This document shows positions 1 through 6,777 of a DNA stretch of 12,055 nt, one piece after another. Origin of the DNA: an uncultured Sphingomonas sp. Its GTDB lineage: Bacteria; Pseudomonadota; Alphaproteobacteria; Sphingomonadales; Sphingomonadaceae. The position numbers were made by a program, and so were the translations under genes. The stretch spans positions 1 through 12,055 of the forward strand of contig CAMPIY010000028.1 of NCBI GenBank assembly GCA_946886645.1. Reading direction: 5' to 3'. The notes beneath the pieces are model-generated. The model did not search any database. It had not been told where the DNA came from and saw only the letters and a list, made by a program, of their open reading frames with translations. The number at the start of each line of letters is the position of its first letter. Within the stretch, counting starts at the first letter, position 1.

Positions 1-511
1 GCACATCGGTGACCTGCTGGCCCTGCGCCGCGCCGTCGCCGCCAATCGGCTGGCGGGTGATGAGCACGTCGACCGTGTCGTTCGGCTTGACGAAGCCGGC
101 GACGCCCGAGACGTCGTTGATGCTGACCGTCGCGGCGCGCATCCCGTCGGGGAGCAGCGCGGCGATCGACGCATTCTGGCCCTCGCCGCTCAAATCGGCG
201 GCCATCAGCGGCTGGTTGACCTGGATGGGCCGAAGGACGACCCGGCGTTTCCCTTCGGGAAGCAGCTCCGCCATCGACTTGAACGTGCCGGGCGGAAGGC
301 TGGCCTGGGGATATTGCACGAACTTCACCTTGTCCGGGGTGATGTCGGTGCCATAGGCGAGCGGCGCGGTCGCCACCGCGACCCGGACCATGCCCTCGGG
401 CGATGCGGCCAGTTGCCGCTCGCGTCCGGAGAGATAGCTGTTGGCAAGGAAGACCGCGACCACTCCAAGGATGATCGCGACACCCAAGGCGATGAGCGTT
501 TGCCGTCTCAT
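1..511 (-). CDS. cpaB: Flp pilus assembly protein CpaB (RcpC), partial, 3' end beyond window
   Basis: CpaB/RcpC is a periplasmic, inner-membrane-anchored part of the Tad (tight adherence) secretion system and is thought to link the inner-membrane machine to the CpaC secretin. The visible 170 residues start MRRQTLIALGVAIILG, giving one N-terminal membrane anchor at about residues 5-25. An SAF-like domain follows at about 42-105, with APLAYGTDITPDKV and RPIQVNQPL typical of the family. The RcpC/CpaB domain then begins, with the stretch INDVSGVAGFVKPNDTVDV. The frame is open to the left edge, so the C-terminal part is missing only because the window ends. Start: ATG at 509-511 with GGGGGA (522-517) five bases upstream. 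It lies downstream of the pilin gene on the same strand, as in many Tad loci; cpaC and the cpaE/cpaF/tadBC genes would be expected further left. Confidence in the family is high. Confidence 0.93.
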   Translation of the reverse strand, partial: MRRQTLIALGVAIILGVVAVFLANSYLSGRERQLAASPEGMVRVAVATAPLAYGTDITPDKVKFVQYPQASLPPGTFKSMAELLPEGKRRVVLRPIQVNQPLMAADLSGEGQNASIAALLPDGMRAATVSINDVSGVAGFVKPNDTVDVLITRQPIGGDGAAQGQQVTDV

Positions 512-580
512 TTCAGTCCCCCGGCCTAAATTTCATTCCGTCACGAAGACGGTCCACGCAATATTACGCAACAATAAGAC

Positions 581-604
581 GGGGCCGGTCCGAAGACCGG
601 CCCC
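581..604 (-). terminator. UUCG-capped hairpin between flp and cpaB (terminator or attenuator)
   Basis: On the minus strand GGGGCCGGTC is followed by TTCG and then GACCGGCCCC: a perfect 10-bp GC-rich stem closed as C(UUCG)G, the extra-stable tetraloop. It starts 8 nt after the pilin stop codon and is followed by GTCTTATTGTTG, a broken rather than continuous U tract. It can end most pilin transcripts, protect their 3' end, or let a fraction read through into cpaB 70 nt further on. The structure is certain; the degree of termination is inferred. Confidence 0.8.
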
Positions 605-612
605 GAATCACC

Positions 613-798
613 TTAGCAAGTGCCGCTGCTGGGCGGCGACTCGATGCAGTTACGCGCAGTGTTCATCGCATCGGCGATGGCCCCACCGAGCAGAACGGCG
701 GCAACGGCGATAGCCGCACCGACGATCGCCAGGATCAGCGCATATTCCGCCGCGGCGGCGCCGCGGTCGTCACGAATCATCTTGATGAAATTGGTCAT
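613..798 (-). CDS. flp: Flp family type IVb pilin
   Basis: This encodes the 61-residue precursor of the major Tad pilus subunit, which assembles into thin adhesive fibres. A short basic leader (MTNFIKMIRDDRG) ends in Gly13 and is followed by AAAAEYALI, so cleavage after Gly13 leaves Glu at +5 and Tyr at +6, the Flp signature cut by a prepilin peptidase (CpaA/TadV). Residues 20-42 are a continuous Ala/Ile/Val/Leu helix, the membrane and filament-core segment. The mature protein is about 48 residues, normal for Flp. The C-terminus is less usual: Cys51 and Cys61 flank a Pro/Ser-rich loop and could form a disulfide. AGGGGA (810-805) lies six bases before the ATG. No prepilin peptidase gene is visible in the window. 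It lies upstream of cpaB, with a strong hairpin between them. The family call is very secure. Confidence 0.95.
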   Translation of the reverse strand: MTNFIKMIRDDRGAAAAEYALILAIVGAAIAVAAVLLGGAIADAMNTARNCIESPPSSGTC

Positions 799-1227
799 TG
801 TTCGTCCCCTAACTTTACGTCCCCCGCCCCTCGGAAGGGACGGACAAGTCGCACGCCAGGGAGGCGGACTTCGGCGAACTTTGGGGAATTGGCGTACCTG
901 CCATGCGCCCCCGCAGCCAAATTAACGCGGCCCCCCAGCCGCTTGACCCGTCAAAACTGTTCCTCGCTTAACTTTTTGTCAAGCATGTCCGTTTAACGCA
1001 GGTTAATTGCCTGCGCCGCTCGCGGACGCGGTAAGTGGCGGATTTTGGCCGATTCTTTCGCGGAAAGACCGCCCGAAACGGCGATCCGTTAACCCAAGGG
1101 CGTTTCATTTAAGGACAAGTTAACGGCGTCGCCTGACCGCGAGAAACGGCCTCAGGACGGTCCCAAGGCTATTTTTTGAGCTGACTTTGAGGCGCCGGAA
1201 TCGCGAGTCGCGGGCGCCGAGTCGCGC
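799..1227. promoter_or_regulatory. Non-coding upstream region of flp, rich in TTAA sites
   Basis: I see no convincing gene in these about 430 bases. Seven TTAA tetranucleotides occur, starting at 922, 968, 993, 1003, 1089, 1109 and 1120, far more than expected in GC-rich DNA. Other elements are a TTGACA hexamer on the minus strand (982-977) that could be a -35 of the pilin promoter, and a small dyad TTGAC-CC-GTCAA at 943-954. Near the upstream gene's stop there is a direct repeat GAGTCGCG at 1205-1212 and 1219-1226. No clear -10 box stands out. The region most likely holds the regulated promoter of the Tad pilus operon. Confidence 0.6.
1109..1124. promoter_or_regulatory. CtrA-type box TTAA-N7-TTAAC
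   Basis: TTAA (1109-1112), seven bases, then TTAAC (1120-1124) exactly matches the binding site of the alphaproteobacterial cell-cycle regulator CtrA. It is about 310 bp upstream of the pilin start and is not inside a gene. A near match, TTAA-N7-TCAA at 968-982, lies closer to flp and overlaps the TTGACA hexamer. TTAA-N6-TTAA at 993-1006 has one base too few. In Caulobacter CtrA activates pilA, so control of this pilin gene is plausible but inferred. Confidence 0.55.
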
Positions 1228-2028
1228 CTAGGCCTCGACGCGGTGGCGGAAGGTGACGTTCACCCGCTTCGACATCAGCAGATAGGGCAGCCACAGGGCC
1301 ACGCTGATCATCACTTTCTTCACATTGCCGTCCAGCAGGGTGTGAAGCGCGTCGGCGACCGTCGGCGGCAAGCCTTCGGTGCGTGCCACCGCACCGGCGA
1401 TGCCCAGCTGCATGGCAAGGTCGATCATCCAGATCGCGACGAGCAGGCGCGGGAACAACGGCACCCGGCGGAGCGCGGCGACGAAGGCGATGGTGTAAAG
1501 GCTGCCAAGCAGCACGACATCGAGCGTCAGCCCGAACCGCAGGGTGGACAGCCAGGCGGGGACGTCCCCGGCCAGGGCCGGCATCGCCGCCAGATATTCC
1601 AGCGCTCGAACCGGCACGTTGAGCAGCATTCCGACCAGCAGCGAGACCATGACCCCGCTGGTGCCATAGAGCCGGTGCGCCTTCGCCTCGGCCGCGCCGA
1701 CGTTGCGCCAGCGGCCCAGGATCGCCAGCCGCGTCGCCGGCTGCGGCAACCGGTCGGCATCGCGGAACCAGTGGAGCGCCAGCGCCATCGACAGCAAGGG
1801 CGCGGTCACCAGCAGCACATAGGGAAGATAGGTTTCCAGGCTGGGCGCGCCGTGGAGCGGGCTGACCGCGATGCGCAGCGCCGATCCCAGCATCGCCGCG
1901 ACGAACCACCAGGTCATGATGCGCGGCAGCCCGCCCTCCAGCGAATGGAGCAGCGAAGCCGATTTGGCGTGCATTCGTTGGCCGACGGCGCGTGCCGTGG
2001 CCCGGACCGGAGGAGTCGAAATCGTCAT
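1228..2028 (-). CDS. Multi-pass membrane protein with DUF2569-like C-terminus
   Basis: This is a 266-residue inner-membrane protein of unknown function. After a soluble N-terminus it has about five or six hydrophobic segments: WWFVAAMLGSALRIAV near 41, YVLLVTAPLLSMALAL near 70, VMVSLLVGMLLNV near 127, LTLDVVLLGSLYTIAFVAAL near 170, LLVAIWMIDLAMQLGIAGAV near 195, and one near the C-terminus. The ending, with LWLPYLLMSKRVNVTF, closely resembles the conserved end of DUF2569 (YdgK-like) proteins, whose biochemical role is not known. It is longer than YdgK, so the first half may be a lineage-specific addition. Start ATG 2026-2028 has only a weak ribosome site; Met19 is an alternative. It is divergent from the next gene across a 117-bp gap that must hold both promoters. 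The gene is well supported; the family name is moderately sure. Confidence 0.75.
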   Translation of the reverse strand: MTISTPPVRATARAVGQRMHAKSASLLHSLEGGLPRIMTWWFVAAMLGSALRIAVSPLHGAPSLETYLPYVLLVTAPLLSMALALHWFRDADRLPQPATRLAILGRWRNVGAAEAKAHRLYGTSGVMVSLLVGMLLNVPVRALEYLAAMPALAGDVPAWLSTLRFGLTLDVVLLGSLYTIAFVAALRRVPLFPRLLVAIWMIDLAMQLGIAGAVARTEGLPPTVADALHTLLDGNVKKVMISVALWLPYLLMSKRVNVTFRHRVEA

Positions 2029-2135
2029 GTCCAGGGTGATAGGGGCGTTATGCTTTCAACTTGGTAAAAGCGCGAGAAGGGGATGGGGTTCCCTCGCGGC
2101 TTGAACTGGCGCGCCTTGAATGGCACCGAGGCGCC

Positions 2136-2142
2136 GGGGGGA
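2136..2142 (+). promoter_or_regulatory. Ribosome binding site that decides the start at 2146
   Basis: GGGGGAG lies three bases before the ATG at 2146-2148. An in-frame ATG at 2083 also follows a purine-rich stretch (GAGAAGGGG), but the extra 21 residues it would add (MGFPRGLNWRALNG...) look like untranslated leader. The protein from 2146 begins directly with MDKINWWERRW and its first membrane helix. Confidence 0.55.
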
Positions 2143-2145
2143 GCA

Positions 2146-3708
2146 ATGGACAAGATCAATTGGTGGGAAAGGCGCTGGTTCCTCGCCTTCCTGATCCTCG
2201 TCTCGACCGTTCCCCTCCTTTGGCCCGGCATTCCTCCGCTGGGCGACGTGCCCGGCCATATGGGGAGGTTCCGGGTCCAGCTCGATCTCGCCACTTCGCC
2301 CGACCTGCAGCGCTATTTCGATTTTCACTGGATGCTGGTCGGCAACCTCGGCACCGACCTGCTGGTCGAGCTGCTCGCACCCGTCATGGGGCTTGAGCCG
2401 GCGGTCAAGCTGATCGTCATCGCCATTCCGCCGCTGACCGTCGCCGGCCTCATCTGGACCGCGAAGGAAATTCACGGGCGCATTCCGCCGACGATGATGT
2501 TCGCCATCCCTTTCGGCTACAATTTCACCTTCAACTACGGCTTCCTCAACGATTGGCTCGCCTTCGCGCTCTCGCTCCTCGCCTTTGCCTTCTGGCTCCG
2601 GCTAACCAGGCAGCGCCGCTTTCTTGCGCGCGCCATCGCCTTTGTCGCCATCTCCTGCGCGCTATGGGTGGTTCACGCCTTCGGCTGGGGAATCCTCGGG
2701 CTGCTGGCTTTCTCCGCCGAGGTGATCCGGCATCACGACCAGCGGCGCGACTGGACAAGGGCGATCGTCCGGGCCGCTCTGGACGTCGCGCCAATGGGCC
2801 TTCCGCTGATCGTCATGGCGTTGGGCGGCGGCACCACCGTGGCGGGCGAAACGAGCCGCTTCTTCAATGTCCCGGGCAAGCTATTCGGAATCGTCGCCAC
2901 GCTTCGCGACCAATGGCTCATTTGGGATAGTCTTGCGGTCGGCGTTGGGTTGGTCCTCATCGGCTCGGCGATTTTCGATCGCCATCTCATGCTATCCCGA
3001 AAGCTCGCCATCCCGGCCGCGGTCGTGGCGGCCGCATTCCTCATCATGCCGCAAAACATATTGGGCCTGACCTACGCCGACACCCGGCTCGCACCGGTCA
3101 TGATTCTCTTCGGCCTGCTTGCGATCAGGATGAGAGGCGATGCCGGTGCCGCGCCCCAATTGGCGTGGCTCGGCCTATTGTTCCTGTGCCTGCGATTGGC
3201 CGGCAACACGGCCAGCTATGCGATGGAAAGCCGCGAAACGCAGGCGATGCTGGGGGCGATCGATCATATACCGCAGGGCGCGGCGGTGCTGTTCCTCGCC
3301 GGGGACAATTGCAACCAGGCGCCGGCAATGCCGCGCAACGCCCATCTCGGCTCGATGGTCATCGTGCGCCGCCAGGGATTTTCGAACGATCAATGGCAGG
3401 CCGCCGGGGCGCAACTGCTCCGCGTCCGCTACGCCGATGCCGGAAATTTCCGGGAAGATCGGTCCTCGGTTCTCTACAGCAGCATGTGCATTCGCCAGAT
3501 CGAGGCGAATACGGGCCGCCGCATGTTGTACGACCATCGCGCCGAAACCGCCCTTGCCCTCTTTCCCCGCCACGCCTTCGATTATGTCTGGATGATCGAT
3601 CCGCCGGAATTCGACATGGGCCCACGGCGGGGCCTCCAGCCCATCTGGCGGACGGATCGGAGTGTGCTCTATCGTGTCGTTCGCAGCACCGACAAGGCTC
3701 GCCGCTAG
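2146..3708 (+). CDS. Polytopic membrane protein, GT-C-like, function unknown
   Basis: This is a 520-residue integral membrane protein. A first helix (about 11-26) is followed by a loop carrying GIPPLGDVPGHMGR, with Asp34, His38 and Arg41. An acidic motif in the first extracytoplasmic loop is characteristic of lipid-linked-sugar (GT-C fold) glycosyltransferases. Seven or more further helices follow to about residue 365, including FNYGFLNDWLAFALSLLAFA and WVVHAFGWGILGLLAF. The last about 150 residues (from MESRETQAML) form a soluble, probably periplasmic domain with Cys residues in DNCNQAP and SSMCIRQI. I do not recognise a named family; glycosyltransferase or lipid-linked oligosaccharide processing is an inference from topology. 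The stop codon TAG (3706-3708) overlaps the stop of the convergent GT22 gene. An upstream in-frame ATG at 2083 would give 541 residues. Confidence 0.8.
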   Translation: MDKINWWERRWFLAFLILVSTVPLLWPGIPPLGDVPGHMGRFRVQLDLATSPDLQRYFDFHWMLVGNLGTDLLVELLAPVMGLEPAVKLIVIAIPPLTVAGLIWTAKEIHGRIPPTMMFAIPFGYNFTFNYGFLNDWLAFALSLLAFAFWLRLTRQRRFLARAIAFVAISCALWVVHAFGWGILGLLAFSAEVIRHHDQRRDWTRAIVRAALDVAPMGLPLIVMALGGGTTVAGETSRFFNVPGKLFGIVATLRDQWLIWDSLAVGVGLVLIGSAIFDRHLMLSRKLAIPAAVVAAAFLIMPQNILGLTYADTRLAPVMILFGLLAIRMRGDAGAAPQLAWLGLLFLCLRLAGNTASYAMESRETQAMLGAIDHIPQGAAVLFLAGDNCNQAPAMPRNAHLGSMVIVRRQGFSNDQWQAAGAQLLRVRYADAGNFREDRSSVLYSSMCIRQIEANTGRRMLYDHRAETALALFPRHAFDYVWMIDPPEFDMGPRRGLQPIWRTDRSVLYRVVRSTDKARR

Positions 3709-5144
3709 GGATTGACATCCGAGTCACGTTCCACGCTCGCCGTGCAGCCGCCTTTACGGCGATAAATGCAAAGTTTGGACCCGGTTGGATCGGCGCAACG
3801 GTCCAGCCGGTAGCCGCTACCGATGACGGAACCGGATGCACGTCGGGCAATCACGATGTTAAACCTGCTGCTATTCGCCAGAAAATCCTCTCGGGCATTC
3901 TCGCCCTTGAAGGTGTAGATCGGCGTCTCGCGGTTGTAGAAGCTATAGGCGGCAGCAGGCTCGTTCCTCAGCCCATAAGTCGCCAAGCCGCAAGCCGATG
4001 ACGAATTCCCGGCAATTCGCAGCGAAGTCAAAAGAGGCGCAAGGTTCCTCAAATCCGATCTGATCGGATCGACCAGCGCAAGGAAACCGGACGACATAAG
4101 CCAGACCGCAATCGCAAGTTTGGTGAGCGCTGGGCGGCGCGCCACGGTCAATTTCAGTGCGTCGGCCGTTCCGATGGCGGCCAGGAATACCAAGATCGCC
4201 GACGACAGAAAAATGAACCGATACTCTTTGTGCGCAATCAGCGAATGGACAATGATGTTCGCGACCGCGACAATCATCAGAATTGGAAAGCGTCTCGCTC
4301 CAACTCCTGCGAGAACGATGATAAATCCTGCCGCGAATTTCCAGTAATAGAGCAGATCGAGCAGGTATTCATACCATGGGCTAGTCCCGAAATCGGCGCT
4401 TCTTCCTTGCAGAAAGTTGATGCTGAAATTTTGCGTGATCCAATGGAATGGCGGCTCTCCCGCAAGGAAATCCGAAAATCCGTCGATGGCGAAACCAATT
4501 ATTCCGCCGGCGATAACCCATGGCAGGCGGTCCCAACGGTTCCATATTCCCCCGAGCGCCAGCAGCGCAGCGGCGGGGGCATACTGAAGCCTCACCATGA
4601 CGGCCAGGCCAAGTAGCAACCCGCCGAGCGCCCATTTGCTCCTGCCATCTTCGGTGATCAGGACAAATGCAGGAAACAACAGGGCGACCGCGATAGGTTC
4701 CGACATGGTGCGGGGGCCGAAGTGGACAAATTCCACCCACGTGGCAGCTATCAATGCGGCCATCGCCGCGTGCAGGCGGGAAATGCGAAGGCCGAGCTTC
4801 CACGCCGACCATATGATCGTCAGGGAAAGCAGGGCCATTTCGACCCTGGGCAGATAGACGTGCATCAATCCGTCTGGATCCAGGGTAAGCCCCAGCCATA
4901 CGGCGGGCGCGACCGCCATCGGCACGAGCCAGCTCCTGATGCCTTCGCGAAAATCCCACGTCTCGACCCAACGGCCCGTCACGATCTTGTATGCGGGCTC
5001 GAGATACTGCCAAAGCTCGTCGAAGTGATGGATGCCGATGATCGGCACGACGCAGAGGCGCAACAGGAATGCCAGTCCAAGCAGGCTGAGCAAAAGGCGC
5101 CGGTCGCTCCATTCAAGCGGGCGAATGTCGCCGATTGCTTTCAA
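3705..5144 (-). CDS. GT22 family glycosyltransferase (Alg9/PIG-B/mannosyltransferase-like)
   Basis: This is a polytopic GT-C enzyme of family GT22, which transfers a sugar from a polyprenyl-phosphate donor. Near the N-terminus HHFDELWQYLEP is followed by ETWDFREGIRSWLVP; this matches the family pattern in which the Asp-Glu pair in the first loop is catalytic and TWEW..G.RS follows. Later GT22 marks are FGPRTMSEP, VMVRLQYAP and HKEYRF, with about ten hydrophobic segments between them and a soluble C-terminal tail. I chose the TTG at 5144-5142 because GGAGG (5155-5151) sits six bases upstream. The frame stays open to a GTG at 5222 (505 residues instead of 479), which has poorer ribosome spacing. 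GC is lower than in neighbouring genes (sampled 60-base stretches 43-47%, against 80% inside the NfrB-like gene), suggesting acquisition by transfer. The acceptor substrate cannot be read from the sequence. Confidence 0.88.
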   Translation of the reverse strand: MKAIGDIRPLEWSDRRLLLSLLGLAFLLRLCVVPIIGIHHFDELWQYLEPAYKIVTGRWVETWDFREGIRSWLVPMAVAPAVWLGLTLDPDGLMHVYLPRVEMALLSLTIIWSAWKLGLRISRLHAAMAALIAATWVEFVHFGPRTMSEPIAVALLFPAFVLITEDGRSKWALGGLLLGLAVMVRLQYAPAAALLALGGIWNRWDRLPWVIAGGIIGFAIDGFSDFLAGEPPFHWITQNFSINFLQGRSADFGTSPWYEYLLDLLYYWKFAAGFIIVLAGVGARRFPILMIVAVANIIVHSLIAHKEYRFIFLSSAILVFLAAIGTADALKLTVARRPALTKLAIAVWLMSSGFLALVDPIRSDLRNLAPLLTSLRIAGNSSSACGLATYGLRNEPAAAYSFYNRETPIYTFKGENAREDFLANSSRFNIVIARRASGSVIGSGYRLDRCADPTGSKLCIYRRKGGCTASVERDSDVNP

Positions 5145-5150
5145 TCCCGC

Positions 5151-5155
5151 CCTCC
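5151..5155 (-). promoter_or_regulatory. Shine-Dalgarno GGAGG supporting a TTG start at 5144
   Basis: On the minus strand GGAGG is followed by GCGGGA and then TTG. This is an ideal ribosome site at ideal spacing, whereas the upstream GTG at 5222 is preceded only by CAGGCG directly abutting it. It favours the shorter 479-residue GT22 protein. Confidence 0.5.
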
Positions 5156-5371
5156 GAAAGTTGCGAGGCAAAGTTGCAGATTTTCTCGTCGGGTCAAGAA
5201 TTGCTGAGGAGCGCTTTGCCACCGCCTGTTGCTGTCCGATTGCGCCACCCCTGCTTCCGCCTCGTTACGAAATTCGCCTTCCCCCTTGCCCAACTAAATC
5301 CATTGTGGCACCCATCGGCCCGCTCGGAACAAGCGACCAGGGGGATCGCGGGTGTTCGGGGCGTATTTCCA

Positions 5372-5377
5372 CATAAT
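5372..5377 (+). promoter_or_regulatory. Possible -10 element (CATAAT) upstream of the NfrB-like gene
   Basis: CATAAT lies 23 bases before the ATG at 5401, in the gap between divergently transcribed genes. No good -35 hexamer sits 16-18 bases upstream, so this is only a candidate promoter for the rightward gene group. Confidence 0.25.
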
Positions 5378-5400
5378 CCGGTTCGGACGCGATTGAGCGC

Positions 5401-6777
5401 ATGTCGCCGTTCGCGTTGTTTCTCACCGAACTGACGGCGGAGCTTGCGCTGTTCGCGGCGGCGGGCTTCTTCCTGTTCGCGATCGACGACCTGGCCGTCG
5501 ACCTCCTCTATTTCCTGCGGCGCGGGTGGCGGTCGGCGGCGGTCTATTCCCGCTTTCCGCGCGCTTTCGCCGGGACCTTGCCATCGCCGTCCCGGCCGGG
5601 CTGGCTGGCGGTGTTCATCCCGGCCTGGGACGAAGCGGCGGTGATCGCGCCGATGCTGCGCGCGACGCTCGCCCGGTTCGACCATGGCGACTATCGCCTG
5701 TTCGTCGGCCACTACCGCAACGATCCCGCCACCCAGGCCGCGATCGACAGCGTGAAGGACCCGCGCATCGTCGCGGTCGAGGTCGATGCCGACGGCCCGA
5801 CGACCAAGGCCGATTGCCTCAACCGCCTCTACGACGCGCTGATCGCCTATGAGGCCGCCTGCCGCCGCCCGGCCAAGGCGATCGTGCTCCATGACGCGGA
5901 GGACGTCGTCCATCCGATGGAGCTTAAGCTGTTCGACCGGATGGTCGAGCGGGCAGGCGTCGTCCAGCTGCCCGTCGTCCCGCTGATCGACCCCGCTTCG
6001 CAATGGGTCGAGGGCCATTACGCCGACGAGTTCGCCGAAAGCCACATGAAGGATCTGGTGGTCCGCGAGGCGGTCGGCGCCGCGATCCCGCTGGCCGGAG
6101 TCGGCTGCGCGATCGAGCGGATCGCCTTGTCCCGCCTCGCCGCGCGGCATGACGGCAAGCCCTTCGCCGGGGCCAGCATGACCGAGGATTATGAGATGGG
6201 CCTGCGGCTCGGCGCCATCGGGATCAAGACGATGTTCGTCCGCATCCCCGCCGAGCCGGGCAGCCGCTCCGTCGTCGCCAGCCGCGGCCATTTCCCGGGA
6301 ACGGTCGGCGCCGCCATCCGCCAGAAGGCGCGCTGGATCGGCGGGATCGCCTTCGCCGGATGGGACAATCTCGGCTGGCGCGGCGGCCTTGGCGAGCGCT
6401 GGATGCGGATGCGCGACCGGCGCGGGCCGTTCGCCGCCTTGTTGCTGCTCGCCGGGTACGTCGCCGCGTTCCTCTGGGCGCAGGTCGCGCTGGCCAATGC
6501 GCTTGGCGCGCCGGTCGAGGTGCCGGTGTCATCCGCGTTGGCGCTGCTGCTCCAGGTCAACGCCTGGCTGCTCGGCTGGCGGCTCACCATGCGCTTCGCC
6601 TTCACCACCGCCGCCTACGGGCCGATGCAGGGACTCCGATCCATCCCCCGCACCGTCGTCGCCAACTGGATCGCCGTCTTCGCCGCCTACCGCGCGCTGA
6701 TCCTCCACAACCGGGGCGGCGCGAAAAGCTGGGACAAGACCCACCACATCTTCCCAACGGAGTTGCCGCCAGCATGA
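5401..6777 (+). CDS. NfrB-like glycosyltransferase family 2 membrane protein (short form)
   Basis: This 458-residue inner-membrane GT2 enzyme resembles the phage N4 adsorption protein NfrB, which in E. coli makes a secreted amino-sugar polysaccharide with NfrA. A first helix (about 13-38) is followed by the catalytic domain: IPAWDEAAVI near 73-82, HDAEDVVHP at 164-172 (metal- and sugar-nucleotide-binding acidic residues), TEDYEMGLRL at 261-270 (TED, catalytic base), and QKARW at 308-312 (QxxRW-type acceptor-channel motif). Two or three membrane helices follow (about 343-365, 378-395, and near 420). E. coli NfrB is much longer and ends in a c-di-GMP-binding MshEN domain; this protein stops at about the end of the synthase, so that control is absent here. 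The TGA stop overlaps the ATG of the next gene (ATGA), indicating translational coupling. Only a weak ribosome site precedes the ATG. The family call is strong; the polymer is unknown. Confidence 0.88.
   Translation: MSPFALFLTELTAELALFAAAGFFLFAIDDLAVDLLYFLRRGWRSAAVYSRFPRAFAGTLPSPSRPGWLAVFIPAWDEAAVIAPMLRATLARFDHGDYRLFVGHYRNDPATQAAIDSVKDPRIVAVEVDADGPTTKADCLNRLYDALIAYEAACRRPAKAIVLHDAEDVVHPMELKLFDRMVERAGVVQLPVVPLIDPASQWVEGHYADEFAESHMKDLVVREAVGAAIPLAGVGCAIERIALSRLAARHDGKPFAGASMTEDYEMGLRLGAIGIKTMFVRIPAEPGSRSVVASRGHFPGTVGAAIRQKARWIGGIAFAGWDNLGWRGGLGERWMRMRDRRGPFAALLLLAGYVAAFLWAQVALANALGAPVEVPVSSALALLLQVNAWLLGWRLTMRFAFTTAAYGPMQGLRSIPRTVVANWIAVFAAYRALILHNRGGAKSWDKTHHIFPTELPPA

Noticed and set aside
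9..529. Two plus-strand frames opposite cpaB
   Set aside because: The minus strand reads a clear CpaB anchor, SAF-like domain and RcpC start with a ribosome site.
993..1006. Second CtrA box TTAA-N-TTAA
   Set aside because: The spacer is six bases rather than seven, so it does not meet the CtrA consensus; kept only as part of the TTAA cluster.
1141..1227. Terminator after the DUF2569-like gene from the paired GGCGCC hexamers
   Set aside because: On the transcribed (minus) strand the loop is about 16 bases and the downstream run is A, not T, so it does not look like an intrinsic terminator.
1169..1909. Second minus-strand frame within the DUF2569-like gene
   Set aside because: Its product is Arg/Ala/Gly-rich without helices or motifs, whereas the chosen frame gives clean membrane helices and the SKRVNVTF ending.
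5194..6291. Long minus-strand frame (365 codons) opposite the NfrB-like gene
   Set aside because: The plus strand carries the GT2 catalytic motifs in order; the antisense product is low-complexity Arg/Asp/Gly/His-rich and matches nothing I know.
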